A DNA stretch of 64,000 bases from positions 1 to 64,000 of the forward strand of contig ONBT01000004.1 of NCBI GenBank assembly GCA_900316075.1. The letters are read 5' to 3'. Below, one piece after another: positions 1-8,152 of this stretch (positions are counted from its first letter, which is position 1; every line of letters begins with the position of its first letter). The position numbers and the translations under genes are program-made. This DNA is from an uncultured Lachnospiraceae bacterium (lineage in GTDB: Bacteria; Bacillota; Clostridia; Lachnospirales; Lachnospiraceae). The notes under the pieces were generated by a model. That model searched no databases and was not told where the DNA came from. It was given only the letters and a program-made list of their open reading frames with translations.

Positions 1-107
1 TCCTTCGTGGACTGGCCCCAGCTGGTCAGGGAAGAAATCATGACCATTCCGACGATGATGATGGCATAGATATTGAATTCGGTATAGAAAGCGCGCGCTA
101 TGTCCAT
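1..107 (-). CDS. N-terminus of a membrane protein, possibly a diguanylate cyclase (truncated by window edge)
   Basis: An open frame begins at the ATG at 107 (minus strand), preceded by an AAGGAAG ribosome site, and runs off the left edge. The visible 35 residues begin MDIARAFYTEFNIYA and continue into a hydrophobic run (AIIIVGMVMISS) followed by a polar stretch. Short N-termini of this kind precede multi-pass sensor regions of many clostridial GGDEF proteins, which would fit a gene beside a Pel operon, but no catalytic domain is in view. The class is a guess; the start and reading frame are well supported. Confidence 0.45.
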   Translation of the reverse strand, partial: MDIARAFYTEFNIYAIIIVGMVMISSLTSWGQSTK

Positions 108-189
108 ACAGTTTCTTCCTTTCCGCTTTTTCTAATCATACCGCATCCGGAAGAAATTGTGAAACAGTTTCTGAAATTCAGCGAAAATT

Positions 190-1284
190 CTACACATCAA
201 ACAGAATGTTCTCTTTTCTGTTTTCGGGAAGAATGGTCTGTGCTATTTCTATCGCCTCCTCTGACAGGCCGTTTTCTCTGCAGAAGGCTTCGAGCGCTTC
301 ATGAGAATAATGTAAATCCCCGGCCCTTTCCCGTCCGATCATGCGGTTCAAGTGCTTCACTTTTCCTGTCAGGCTCTGGAAGTCCCGGTCTTTTTCCAGC
401 AGGGTCATTTTTCCGGCAGCGCTTTCGGCGTCGCAGATGGCGATGACTTCCATGGCGGCCCGGAGATTTCCGTAGATGTCGGAAGCCTCCATCAGAAGGT
501 CGGGCCGCTTCTCCAGGGCAGAAAGTATTGCGCTTCTCGCCCCTTCCAGGTCTCCGGCCGCAAAGCAGGCCGCTACGGCCTTTTCTGCCTCCTTCGTCTC
601 CTTCTTTTCTCCGCACATGCCCACCATGCATTCCAGCACCCGCAGACTGTTTTTCTTCACATAGACCGTGAGCAGGAGCTCAGAGAGAAAGCCGAAAAGC
701 CGCTTCTGGTAAGCTGTGTAGCCGGTCATATCCACCCGCTTTTCCACTTCAAAAAGGACAGGGAAAAGAAAGACGCAGTAGTCCTGAAAGCGCTTATATT
801 CTGCGATAAACATGTTGCCGAAATAGGTCCGGTTTCCGTGGACAGTCTCTTCGAAAACAGGGGCGTATTCCGGATAGAACTCCCGGATGACTTCTCCCGT
901 GATGTCCAGGTCCTTCTGGTGGTGGTCAGCCCCGAAGGCCTCGTAGTAGGAAGTAGGCAGGAGGACCTGTTTTGTGGAAATGAGGTCATGGTCCCGGAGA
1001 GCGGTTTCCGCCTCGTCGGAAGTAAAGATGTGCTCCCCGAACAAGAGGTAGCGGCGGTAGTGGGCGGTTCCTATTATTCCTGAATCGGAATCATTCCGGT
1101 ACATCCAGTAGATGCCGGTGAGCTCGCTGTAATAGGGATTCTTCGAGGAAATATTGTCGCCCGTGTCGTCGTGGAGATAGGGCAGAGGCTCATGAAGGGC
1201 AGCCCCCACCTGCAGGGGAACATAGGCCGGGTCGGGCGGGAAGGTATAGGCCTTATGAGTGAGAACGTAGACGCGAAAGGACAT
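190..1284 (-). CDS. DUF4422 domain protein, putative glycosyltransferase of the Pel operon
   Basis: This 364-residue protein starts like DUF4422 proteins, with a predicted beta strand (RVYVLTHK), the GDNISSKNPYYSELTG region at about residues 42-57 and the family hallmark HYRRY at residues 75-79. The family occurs in capsule and exopolysaccharide loci and is thought to be glycosyltransferase-like; the reaction is not established. Residues after about 245 form a charged helical extension that the core family does not need. It lies 11 bp downstream of pelG and is the last gene of the operon, so a role in tailoring or extending the Pel polymer is inferred. A short gap of 82 bp separates it from the next gene. 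Confidence 0.8.
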   Translation of the reverse strand: MSFRVYVLTHKAYTFPPDPAYVPLQVGAALHEPLPYLHDDTGDNISSKNPYYSELTGIYWMYRNDSDSGIIGTAHYRRYLLFGEHIFTSDEAETALRDHDLISTKQVLLPTSYYEAFGADHHQKDLDITGEVIREFYPEYAPVFEETVHGNRTYFGNMFIAEYKRFQDYCVFLFPVLFEVEKRVDMTGYTAYQKRLFGFLSELLLTVYVKKNSLRVLECMVGMCGEKKETKEAEKAVAACFAAGDLEGARSAILSALEKRPDLLMEASDIYGNLRAAMEVIAICDAESAAGKMTLLEKDRDFQSLTGKVKHLNRMIGRERAGDLHYSHEALEAFCRENGLSEEAIEIAQTILPENRKENILFDV

Positions 1285-1295
1285 GGGCAGTCACC

Positions 1296-2726
1296 TCAGG
1301 TTTTTTCAGGGCAGGCAGGCGCTTCTTCTTTTCTGATACGACAAAGGGGCTTCTTCGCCAGCACCTCATACTCCAGATTCGCCGTGTAGACCCGCAGGTT
1401 TATGTAGCTCACCAGCAGGTAGAAAAAGGCACCGAGACAGAAGCCGAGACCGAACAGGCGTAAAGGTCCGTAGGTCATGATCAGGGCGGTTGAGACAATC
1501 ACTCCGCCGGCGAAAATGCTGTCGTCGATCAGCACGCTCTTGTAATCCGCAAAATACATGGAAAAGAGGGTCAGCATATTGGCGGTAGCATACATGCTGT
1601 AGCCGAGGGTCAGGGATATGAAGTAGGAACGGATCTGAACCAGAATGCCGAATCCGGCCCGCTCGAAAAGAATGACCCCGATGGATAGCATGCCTGCCGT
1701 GGTCAGGACCTGCAGCACGGCGGCCTGCAGAATGTCGGCCCACATGACCGTCAGCATCTGTTCCCGTTTTTCTTTGACGAAATAATAGGGAGCCGCGGAA
1801 TTCAGTGCCCCGAAGTAGGCGGAATATTTTTCGAAGAAGGCGGTCTCTGCCCGGGTGACGAAGAATATGGTGGTGACCAGTGTTGCAAGATAAGCATAGA
1901 ATGCGGGAACGTCATAATAGGGGGAGGTATAGAAGGCCCCGCCGACATGAACGGAAATCCTTGACCGCCAGGCTAGAAGGATATGGGAAAAAGACCCGAT
2001 ATTGGACAGGGTGCCAATCAGGGACAGGGAAAAATATTTCTTCAGGTAGGGGAGAAAGGCAAAGGCCCCTTTTTCGTCACTGTCAAAGAAGTCGTAGATC
2101 AGGCTGAAGGCAAAGAGGACCTGACATCCGTAGCCGACCACGCAGCTCATGAGAAAAATCCAGTACGCTGCGCCGAAGAAAAGGTGGAGAAGCAGAAGGG
2201 TGAGAAAAGCAGCTCCTATGGCAATGACATAGGAGAGCATGATTCCCCGATAGTCCTTCACGGCGGAAAGATAGCCGGTCTGCAGCCAGATGCAGCAAAG
2301 GAGGAGAAAGAGCATGAGGTTCAGCAGGGTGACAGTGAATGAAAATTTCGACTGCAGGAGGAATATCAGATAGAGTACGGCTCCCGGAGGCAGTATGACG
2401 GCCAGGCTCCCGTAGAGGGAAGGAATGACATTTTCGTCCTCTTCCTTATAGAGGCAGTCGGAGACGTAGCGGGTTACGGGAAGAGAGATGGTGCCCGTGA
2501 GAAAGAGGGAAGCCATGATGGCATAGGTGATCATGGCGGAAAGCAGCATCCGGTCCGTCAGGGACAGACCGTATTTTCCAGCCATGAAAGTGACCATGAA
2601 GACGAAGGCAATGCCGAGCACCAGGGGGCCGGCCACTACAATTCCGCTGTAGCCGAGGGCCCGGACCTTTGCCGAGAAGCTTTTTTCTTTGAAAAGCTTG
2701 TTCAGTTCGAAACCGATTCCTGCCAC
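1296..2726 (-). CDS. pelG: PelG, polysaccharide export membrane protein
   Basis: The 476-residue product is almost wholly hydrophobic, with about twelve predicted membrane spans, and opens with the typical PelG start MAGIGFELNKLF. PelG belongs to the MOP/Wzx-like flippase superfamily and, with PelD and PelE, forms the inner-membrane synthase and transport complex that moves the growing Pel chain across the membrane. Length is close to the usual 450-470. It abuts pelF (start 2726, pelF stop 2727), so the two are translationally coupled. The C-terminal 20 residues are polar and cytoplasmic. Recognition is by overall character, N-terminal motif and operon position. Confidence 0.9.
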   Translation of the reverse strand: MAGIGFELNKLFKEKSFSAKVRALGYSGIVVAGPLVLGIAFVFMVTFMAGKYGLSLTDRMLLSAMITYAIMASLFLTGTISLPVTRYVSDCLYKEEDENVIPSLYGSLAVILPPGAVLYLIFLLQSKFSFTVTLLNLMLFLLLCCIWLQTGYLSAVKDYRGIMLSYVIAIGAAFLTLLLLHLFFGAAYWIFLMSCVVGYGCQVLFAFSLIYDFFDSDEKGAFAFLPYLKKYFSLSLIGTLSNIGSFSHILLAWRSRISVHVGGAFYTSPYYDVPAFYAYLATLVTTIFFVTRAETAFFEKYSAYFGALNSAAPYYFVKEKREQMLTVMWADILQAAVLQVLTTAGMLSIGVILFERAGFGILVQIRSYFISLTLGYSMYATANMLTLFSMYFADYKSVLIDDSIFAGGVIVSTALIMTYGPLRLFGLGFCLGAFFYLLVSYINLRVYTANLEYEVLAKKPLCRIRKEEAPACPEKT

Positions 2727-4130
2727 TCAGACGACCTCCTCATAAAGTTTCCGGTATTTTTCGACCATGTCCGGCCGCTGGTAATATTTTTCTGCACGCT
2801 TTCTGCCGTTTTCCCCGAAGGCTTTGATATCCTCCGGACTGTTGCATAAAAGGAGCATCTTTTCCGCAATGTCATGGGCATCCATGGGGTGGGCAATGTA
2901 GCCGGCCATGCCGAAGTCATCCCCCTTGCTTCCGAAAATCAGTTCCCGGCAGCAGCCGACATCGGTGGCCACGGCGGGCCGGCCGGCAGCAAAGGACTCC
3001 AGAAGGGTTAAAGGCTGGCCTTCGGAAAGACTGGTCAGGATGGTGAAGTCCAGCTTTTCGTAATAGGCCGGCATGTCAGAAATCCGGCCCGGCATGAGGA
3101 CATTGGTAAGGCCCAGGTACCTGACCAGCTCCCGGCATTCGTCGGCGTATTTTTTGTCTTCGTCCGGCCCCAGAATATGCAGTCGGGCATTGGGAAAGCT
3201 CTGCGTGACCTCGTAAAAGGCATAGATCATGGTCTTGATATCCTTGATCTTTGCAAAGCGCACCGCGGCTCCGATGTCGATGAAGCCGTCCGGCTTCTTG
3301 GCCCGGGCCGTGGAAAATTTCGGGAAATCAATGCCGTTGCTGATGACTTCGCAGCGGTCGGCCGGGGCACCGATATCTTTCTGAATCTGGGAAGCGGAGG
3401 CAAAGAGGCTGGTAATCTTTACGGCCCGCTGATAGATGGCTCCGGAGAGCATGTAAAAGAAGTCGATCCAGTGTTTCTTGTAATCTGCACTCACCCAGTC
3501 GCTGCGGATCATCTCTTCCTCCCGCTCCCGGGAATAGATGCCGTGTTCCGTGAGGAGGATGGGCTTTCCAGTCACGTGGCCGGCGATTACGGTCAACAGG
3601 CCGGCATAGCCGGTACTGATTGCGTGGTAGCAGTCGGCCTTGGGATTTTTCGCCTGCATGAGGTATAGGACAGGCAGCATCATGGACCGCTCCATATAGA
3701 AGGTGTCCGAATAGGGGGCCAGGCGCAGGGTGTCCTGCATGATTCCGGAGAACATAGCCATGAATTCCCGGCTCTGCAGAAAGGCCTCTGCCGGATACTT
3801 CTGCCGGCGGAAGGCGTTGATGATGAGGTCGAAATTGCAGTCCCTGCAGAGGAGCATCTTCCTGATTTCCTCCGTTTCCTCAGGAGAGAAGGAGAAGCGG
3901 GGGCGGGAGGAGGGCTTTGTATCCAGGGGCTCATCCAGAAAATATTCGTATGTTTCGATTACATTTGCCGGCAGCTCATAGACGAATTGTCCCCGCTTTT
4001 CTTTTTTGGGGCCGATGAGAAGGAGGGAAAACTCGATGTCCGGCAGGGCAGAAATCAGCTGGTGGGCCCAGGAGGAGACTCCGCCGAAGAGATAGGGATA
4101 GGATCCTTCAAAAACCAGACAGATACGCAA
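2727..4130 (-). CDS. pelF: PelF, GT4-family glycosyltransferase for Pel polysaccharide
   Basis: PelF is the soluble GT4 enzyme that polymerises UDP-N-acetylhexosamine into Pel. The N-terminus MRICLVFEGSYPY is followed by the GGVSSWAHQL motif that marks PelF. The protein has two Rossmann-like halves and the retaining-GT signature EX7E (EGQPLTLLE) at about residues 370-378. The TEHGIYSREREEE segment of PelF proteins is also present. Length 467 is slightly shorter than the roughly 500 of Gram-negative PelF. It sits between the DUF2194 gene and pelG, 12 bp from the former. Confidence 0.93.
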   Translation of the reverse strand: MRICLVFEGSYPYLFGGVSSWAHQLISALPDIEFSLLLIGPKKEKRGQFVYELPANVIETYEYFLDEPLDTKPSSRPRFSFSPEETEEIRKMLLCRDCNFDLIINAFRRQKYPAEAFLQSREFMAMFSGIMQDTLRLAPYSDTFYMERSMMLPVLYLMQAKNPKADCYHAISTGYAGLLTVIAGHVTGKPILLTEHGIYSREREEEMIRSDWVSADYKKHWIDFFYMLSGAIYQRAVKITSLFASASQIQKDIGAPADRCEVISNGIDFPKFSTARAKKPDGFIDIGAAVRFAKIKDIKTMIYAFYEVTQSFPNARLHILGPDEDKKYADECRELVRYLGLTNVLMPGRISDMPAYYEKLDFTILTSLSEGQPLTLLESFAAGRPAVATDVGCCRELIFGSKGDDFGMAGYIAHPMDAHDIAEKMLLLCNSPEDIKAFGENGRKRAEKYYQRPDMVEKYRKLYEEVV

Positions 4131-4142
4131 GACAGTACTACC

Positions 4143-5153
4143 TCACTTGAAACTGATGCTCATGTTTTTCCGGCTGCACTCCAGAAGATAAAGGCTGTCC
4201 GTAAGCTTCGTGAGCTTACCGCCTTCAACCTTCGCCGGTTCCCGGCCGTTGTTGATTCGAAGGAAGACGTAGGCTGTATCCACGAAGTTGGCGATTCTTA
4301 TATCGATGGAATCCCCCTGATCCGTCAGGACGGGAATGGCCTTGGAAAAGTGCTGTACGGCTCCGGATAGACCGGAAGCGGTCACATTTCGTATGTCCGG
4401 TGCCGTTTCATCCACCCAGGTCATATAGATGCCCCGGACCTGTTTCCCATAGTCCGGAAAATTCAATACGACAATCCGCCCGTCCTTTTCTTTCCGCTGC
4501 CAGATGATGGGAATATCCGCATCCGCTGTCGTCGCCAGAATATCCGTATCCCCGTAGAGGGTGGCCTTCATTGCGATGTCATAGTTCGAATTGACCCGAT
4601 AGTTCTGTCCCCCGCCAATCATGAAGGATCTGTTGGGGCGGATGGTGTCGATGGAGGCACTTTCTGATGCAACCTGCTTGATGCCGAGAAGGTCCTGCCA
4701 GGGGGCGAAAGAGCGCAGGATGTGAGGCGGACGGATGAAAAGGAGGCTTCCTCCCTCGTCTGCAAAGGACCTTATGGTGTCAAAGACGCTGTCCAGGCGG
4801 GACAGGTCTGAAATATCAATAATAAGACTTGAATAGCGGGACAGGTCCGGAAGGGAATCTTTTTCCATATCGATGGAATTATATCCGATCCGCATTGAGG
4901 AGAGCAGGAAGGAAATGCCGTCCCGGACCGCCCAGGAGGAAGTTTCTCCGCTGTCTGAAATCTGCAGGGCCGTCGAACCGGCAGCCTCTTCCGTGGTCTC
5001 ATCCCGGCTGCCGCCGGCTTCTGTTTCGGGAAGAAGCTGCTTTTCAAAGTTGCTGTTCCCGTAGACGGGGCCGGAGATCGAGAAAAAAGTGAAGATTATG
5101 GCCAGGGCATATGCGATTATTATGCTGATCAAGGCATTTGCTCGTCTTTTCAT
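4143..5153 (-). CDS. DUF2194 (PelA-like) protein apparently lacking its deacetylase domain
   Basis: The start at 5153 follows AGGATAAGGGA; an upstream ATG at 5237 in the same frame lies inside pelE and is not favoured. The 336-residue protein has an N-terminal membrane anchor (residues 7-27), an acidic linker, and a Rossmann-like domain with DGISFLLSSMRIGYN and GGSLLFIRPP (about 80-240). It then jumps to a C-terminal beta-rich module (TWVDETAPDIRNVTASG onward). In family members I know, a carbohydrate-esterase-4-like deacetylase of about 250 residues lies between these two parts and total length is near 600. Here GRIVVLNFPDYGKQVRGIY is joined directly to the C-terminal module. The open frame is intact, so this is an in-frame loss, not a frameshift. 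Domain recall is from memory and needs an HMM check. Confidence 0.72.
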   Translation of the reverse strand: MKRRANALISIIIAYALAIIFTFFSISGPVYGNSNFEKQLLPETEAGGSRDETTEEAAGSTALQISDSGETSSWAVRDGISFLLSSMRIGYNSIDMEKDSLPDLSRYSSLIIDISDLSRLDSVFDTIRSFADEGGSLLFIRPPHILRSFAPWQDLLGIKQVASESASIDTIRPNRSFMIGGGQNYRVNSNYDIAMKATLYGDTDILATTADADIPIIWQRKEKDGRIVVLNFPDYGKQVRGIYMTWVDETAPDIRNVTASGLSGAVQHFSKAIPVLTDQGDSIDIRIANFVDTAYVFLRINNGREPAKVEGGKLTKLTDSLYLLECSRKNMSISFK

Positions 5154-5157
5154 TCCC

Positions 5158-6042
5158 TTATCCTCTACCCGTCCAGAAACTGATAATCCGGTCAATCCGG
5201 CTGCTTCTAAGCTGCTGCCCGGCCTTATAGGTCTCAATCATATGGTTCATTTCTTCCCGGTCTCCCTGCTTGTAGTAAAGAGAAAAGCGGGTAATCCAGG
5301 TGTCCGGATCATTCGGAAAGAGGCTGTCTTCAAGGTCCAATGCCTCTTCTGCCTCCTGGTACCGGTCGGAATCGATATAGGCATTGGCCAGCTTCGTCAG
5401 GAATTCCGGAGCCGGGTGCAGGGATACCCGTTCCTTCAGGACTTCGTTATAGCGCTTCTGCCGAAGGGACCGGATGGCTTCGTCCTCTGATGGATTTTTC
5501 AGGTACTCCCACAGGTGGTCAATCAGGGTGTCCAGGGTCTCCAGGTTTTCCGGATTCTCTTTGAGCTTTTCTTCCAGGGAGGACAGCCTTTTCTCATATT
5601 CGCTGTCCGCGTGGGCCATGGCCGTGGTCGCAAAGTGGACGATTTCCGGGTTCTGATCCCTCTTCGCCTGCTGCAGAAAGGCGCTCTGTCCGTTCGTGCC
5701 TGCCAGAACCGCGTCTCGGAGAATGCGCTGCCGCTCGGCTCCATTATTGATAATCAGGGCATCCTCCAGGGGGATGGCCGTATCCCGCAGGTCCATATCG
5801 AAAAAGCCGCTGGCGGAGTTTTCCCTGTAATCCTTGCGCCGGTTGATTTCCTCCGCCTTTCTGCCGGCAGTGCCCCGGGTATGGCGGGCGGAGGCCAGAC
5901 AGACGAGAATCTCTCCGAAGCCGGGCAGCAAGAAGAGCAGAACGACGGAAGTCCGGTCGACCTTCAGCCTTCCGTGGAAAATCTCCACGGAGAGAATGCA
6001 GGCTAGAGCGAGGTGAAAGAATAATACCAGCAGTAGAATCAT
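5158..6042 (-). CDS. pelE: PelE-like membrane protein with TPR repeats
   Basis: The ATG at 6042 has GGGGAGGAG upstream; the frame is open further but without a better start. The 294-residue product has two membrane spans (about 1-20 and 31-51), a basic linker and a helical repeat region (about 125-285) containing TPR-like blocks such as NAYIDSDRYQEAEEAL. PelE partners PelD at the membrane and helps the synthase complex respond to c-di-GMP. Its ATG overlaps a TGA in the third frame (ATGA), which is most likely the ancestral stop of pelD. The stop lies 4 bp before the DUF2194 start. Confidence 0.82.
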   Translation of the reverse strand: MILLLVLFFHLALACILSVEIFHGRLKVDRTSVVLLFLLPGFGEILVCLASARHTRGTAGRKAEEINRRKDYRENSASGFFDMDLRDTAIPLEDALIINNGAERQRILRDAVLAGTNGQSAFLQQAKRDQNPEIVHFATTAMAHADSEYEKRLSSLEEKLKENPENLETLDTLIDHLWEYLKNPSEDEAIRSLRQKRYNEVLKERVSLHPAPEFLTKLANAYIDSDRYQEAEEALDLEDSLFPNDPDTWITRFSLYYKQGDREEMNHMIETYKAGQQLRSSRIDRIISFWTGRG

Positions 6043-7726
6043 GACGACTCCTCCCCGGCTTCCGTCCCTTCTTTGATCTCGGAAGCCAACTTTCCACGTC
6101 GCCATAGGGCTGGCACTTGAGCCCGGCGGCGGAAAGCCGTTTCATGATGATCTTTGCCCCGTAGTCGTCTGTATTTGCCGCAATCAGCAGGATGTGTTCC
6201 GGGTCGATACAGCCGAGAAAGTCCAGGGGGCGCACCAGGGGGCGGAGAAAGGCATCCATATCGGAAAGCCGTCTGCCTTCCGTGTAGATGACAAACATAC
6301 GGTAGGTGGAAATCTGTTCCTTCTGCATGCCGACGATGAGGTCCAGGCAGCGGGCCAGGGCTTCCCTGCTGTAAATTCCAGTCCCTTCCACGAAGTTTTT
6401 GTCGGAAATGGCCTGCTGATAGGACATGGCCGTGGCAATGAAGTTTCCGATCAGCTTGGATATGATGGAAAGCAGGTTCTGATAATAGAGGGAGGTCTCG
6501 GAAAAATCCGCCTCCCGGATATTGATCAGGGCAATGAGGCGGCCGCCCTGCAGAATCGGGGAGACATACATGGGGTAGCCTTCAGCAAGATCCCGGTTGA
6601 ACCAGACCTCTCCCTTCTGCAGAGAGTCGGTAAACAGGGGCTTGTCCGAGAGCTTGATGGAGCGGGGGACCTTGTTCAGAATGTCCCGGGAAGCCACCTG
6701 CAGGCGGGCATAATCCGGGTCGGACGCAAATACGGAGTAGATGCTGATTGTCCTGTTCGACAGCAGGTCTTCCATGACGGGAATGGCATCGGCCATGATC
6801 CGGCCGGGCTCCGTGGACTGGAGCTGGTTTACGGCATTGAATATCTTCCCGAAACCGTTTCTGGAATTCAAGAGGTCATTCCGGTACTCGGTCTTCTTTG
6901 AAACAGCCTGGGAATAGAGATCGGTCAGCACCTCATACTGCTCCGACACAGCGTCCCTTTCATGCTGGGCAAAGTCGATCAGTCGCTCGCTCCGGTTCTG
7001 CCGGTAGCCGATGGCTGTCCCGAGGAAGAAGTAAAAGAGGATAGGCAGCATGTGGTCTATGCTGTAGAAAATCATCATGAAGGTGATGTGCTGCTGGCGG
7101 TAGCCGATGATCAGCAGCAGGGACTCGAAGAATGCAGCCCAGGTACCGGCTGAAAATCCGCCCAGCAGGGCAGCAAAAATAATATAGATATTCCGGAAAT
7201 CGATCGCCTGAAAGACAGAGTAGCCACTCAGTATCCGCATGAGAAACTCGATCAGGACGGAGCCGGCAAAAACGCCGACTGCAGAGGCTATCCCGCTGCC
7301 AATCTGATGGGCGTGAATTTTTTCACTGAAATTTCTAATCCTGCCGGCGAGGGAAGAGGATGCGGCCGGATGGTATTTTTTCAGGGCAGTATTCTGCAGA
7401 ATGTCTTCGGATACGGACACGGTGATATCGGGATCGATATACATTTCCCGGTCCCCCGGCCGGTCATCCGTGAAAAATCTCCGGAGAAAGTCATTGAAGG
7501 AAGCAATATCGATGAAATGTGCCGGGGAATTCATTTCCCAGGGGAGATCCGTGACAGCAGCCTGGCGGTCACTCAGGGCATAGAGGAAGTTCGTCCGGTC
7601 CTTCTCGTTCAGCACATAGGGCATATATATGCACTGCAGATCCACGTTCTGAAAATTGGAAGATAATCCTCTATGGATATGCCGGTAAATATGGATGTCC
7701 TGCCGGTGATCAGTGTTGCCATCCAA
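5744..7726 (-). CDS. pelD: PelD-like c-di-GMP receptor, probable C-terminal frameshift
   Basis: Residues 1-120 resemble the second half of a short-chain dehydrogenase/epimerase. Four membrane spans (about 140-245), a coiled coil (252-290), a GAF domain (about 305-440) and a degenerate GGDEF domain follow. IDPEH at 507-511 replaces GGDEF, while an RxxD inhibitory-site motif (RPLD, 499-502) stands just before it, as in PelD, which binds c-di-GMP. As sequenced, the frame runs on to 5744, but the tail after about residue 546 is arginine- and glycine-rich nonsense lying over pelE. One extra A in the AAA run at 6091-6093 (minus strand) would give a tail KLASEIKEGTEAGEESS ending at a TGA at 6041-6039, overlapping the pelE ATG. 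The true protein is therefore probably 562 residues (6039-7726). GGAGGG precedes the ATG at 7726. Confidence 0.82.
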   Translation of the reverse strand: MDGNTDHRQDIHIYRHIHRGLSSNFQNVDLQCIYMPYVLNEKDRTNFLYALSDRQAAVTDLPWEMNSPAHFIDIASFNDFLRRFFTDDRPGDREMYIDPDITVSVSEDILQNTALKKYHPAASSSLAGRIRNFSEKIHAHQIGSGIASAVGVFAGSVLIEFLMRILSGYSVFQAIDFRNIYIIFAALLGGFSAGTWAAFFESLLLIIGYRQQHITFMMIFYSIDHMLPILFYFFLGTAIGYRQNRSERLIDFAQHERDAVSEQYEVLTDLYSQAVSKKTEYRNDLLNSRNGFGKIFNAVNQLQSTEPGRIMADAIPVMEDLLSNRTISIYSVFASDPDYARLQVASRDILNKVPRSIKLSDKPLFTDSLQKGEVWFNRDLAEGYPMYVSPILQGGRLIALINIREADFSETSLYYQNLLSIISKLIGNFIATAMSYQQAISDKNFVEGTGIYSREALARCLDLIVGMQKEQISTYRMFVIYTEGRRLSDMDAFLRPLVRPLDFLGCIDPEHILLIAANTDDYGAKIIMKRLSAAGLKCQPYGDVESWLPRSKKGRKPGRSRHDSTAGIILSPRSSLHSLRGDFPRKAEGRPDFRRSALLAARLRRDSRLSGLRPPYPGHCRQKGGGNQPAQGLQGKLRQRLFRYGPAGYGHPPGGCPDYQ

Positions 7727-7774
7727 AGCCCTCCGATTTGTCTCTAAACAAAATTCAGGAAGCTGTTCATACTC

Positions 7775-7780
7775 ATTATA
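7775..7780 (-). promoter_or_regulatory. Candidate -10 element of the pel operon
   Basis: A perfect TATAAT lies on the minus strand about 50 bp upstream of the pelD start. No good -35 hexamer stands 17 bp upstream, so an activator may be needed. The gap 7727-7908 otherwise holds the terminator of the upstream unit; no c-di-GMP riboswitch was recognised in it. Confidence 0.4.
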
Positions 7781-7826
7781 TATTATTTTTCGGCAGGAAA
7801 GGGGATAGTCTTAATAAGTAATCATA

Positions 7827-7893
7827 TAGAAAAACCGCTCCGGTGTACCTGTTCATGAGGTGGCAGCCCTGCAAACAGTTACAGCCGGAACGA
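7827..7893 (-). terminator. Terminator after the MotA-like/LuxR-like unit
   Basis: On the minus strand an imperfect long stem pairs 7835-7853 with 7874-7892 and is followed by GGTTTTTC. It ends the two-gene unit upstream and separates it from the pel operon. Confidence 0.55.
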
Positions 7894-7908
7894 CTTTTTG
7901 CTGTACGA

Positions 7909-8145
7909 TTATTTCTCAGTAAGAAACAGGTCCCGGAATTCCCTCCGCCCGGGGACCCAGGCCTTCTCGTAGATATGGGTCATGTGCTTCTTCACGGTGA
8001 GTTCCGAGATACCGGTCATGTCGGCGATACGGGCGTTGGTGAGGCCGTTCACCTTGAGCCAGCCCAGCTCCAGTTCCCGCCGGGTCAGGCCGAAGCCCTG
8101 CGCCACCTCGAGATAGCGCTCCTTTGTAATCTGTGGGCCATTCAT
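7909..8145 (-). CDS. Small LuxR/FixJ-type helix-turn-helix protein
   Basis: The 78-residue protein is little more than a GerE/LuxR DNA-binding domain: LTRRELELGWLKVNGLTN, ARIADMTGISELTVKKHMTH and a short C-terminal helix. The recognition helix ELTVKKHMTHIYEK is typical. There is no receiver or ligand domain. I chose the ATG at 8145 with AGTGAGG upstream; a GTG at 8166 in the same frame would overlap the preceding gene by 14 bp. It forms a two-gene unit with the MotA/ExbB-like membrane protein and stands directly upstream of pelD in the same direction, so it could control the pel operon. That role is inferred from position only. Confidence 0.75.
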   Translation of the reverse strand: MNGPQITKERYLEVAQGFGLTRRELELGWLKVNGLTNARIADMTGISELTVKKHMTHIYEKAWVPGRREFRDLFLTEK

Positions 8146-8152
8146 GGCAGCC

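Noticed and set aside
7727..7908. c-di-GMP riboswitch before pelD
   Set aside because: The gap contains only a terminator hairpin and a -10; the conserved riboswitch core was not seen.
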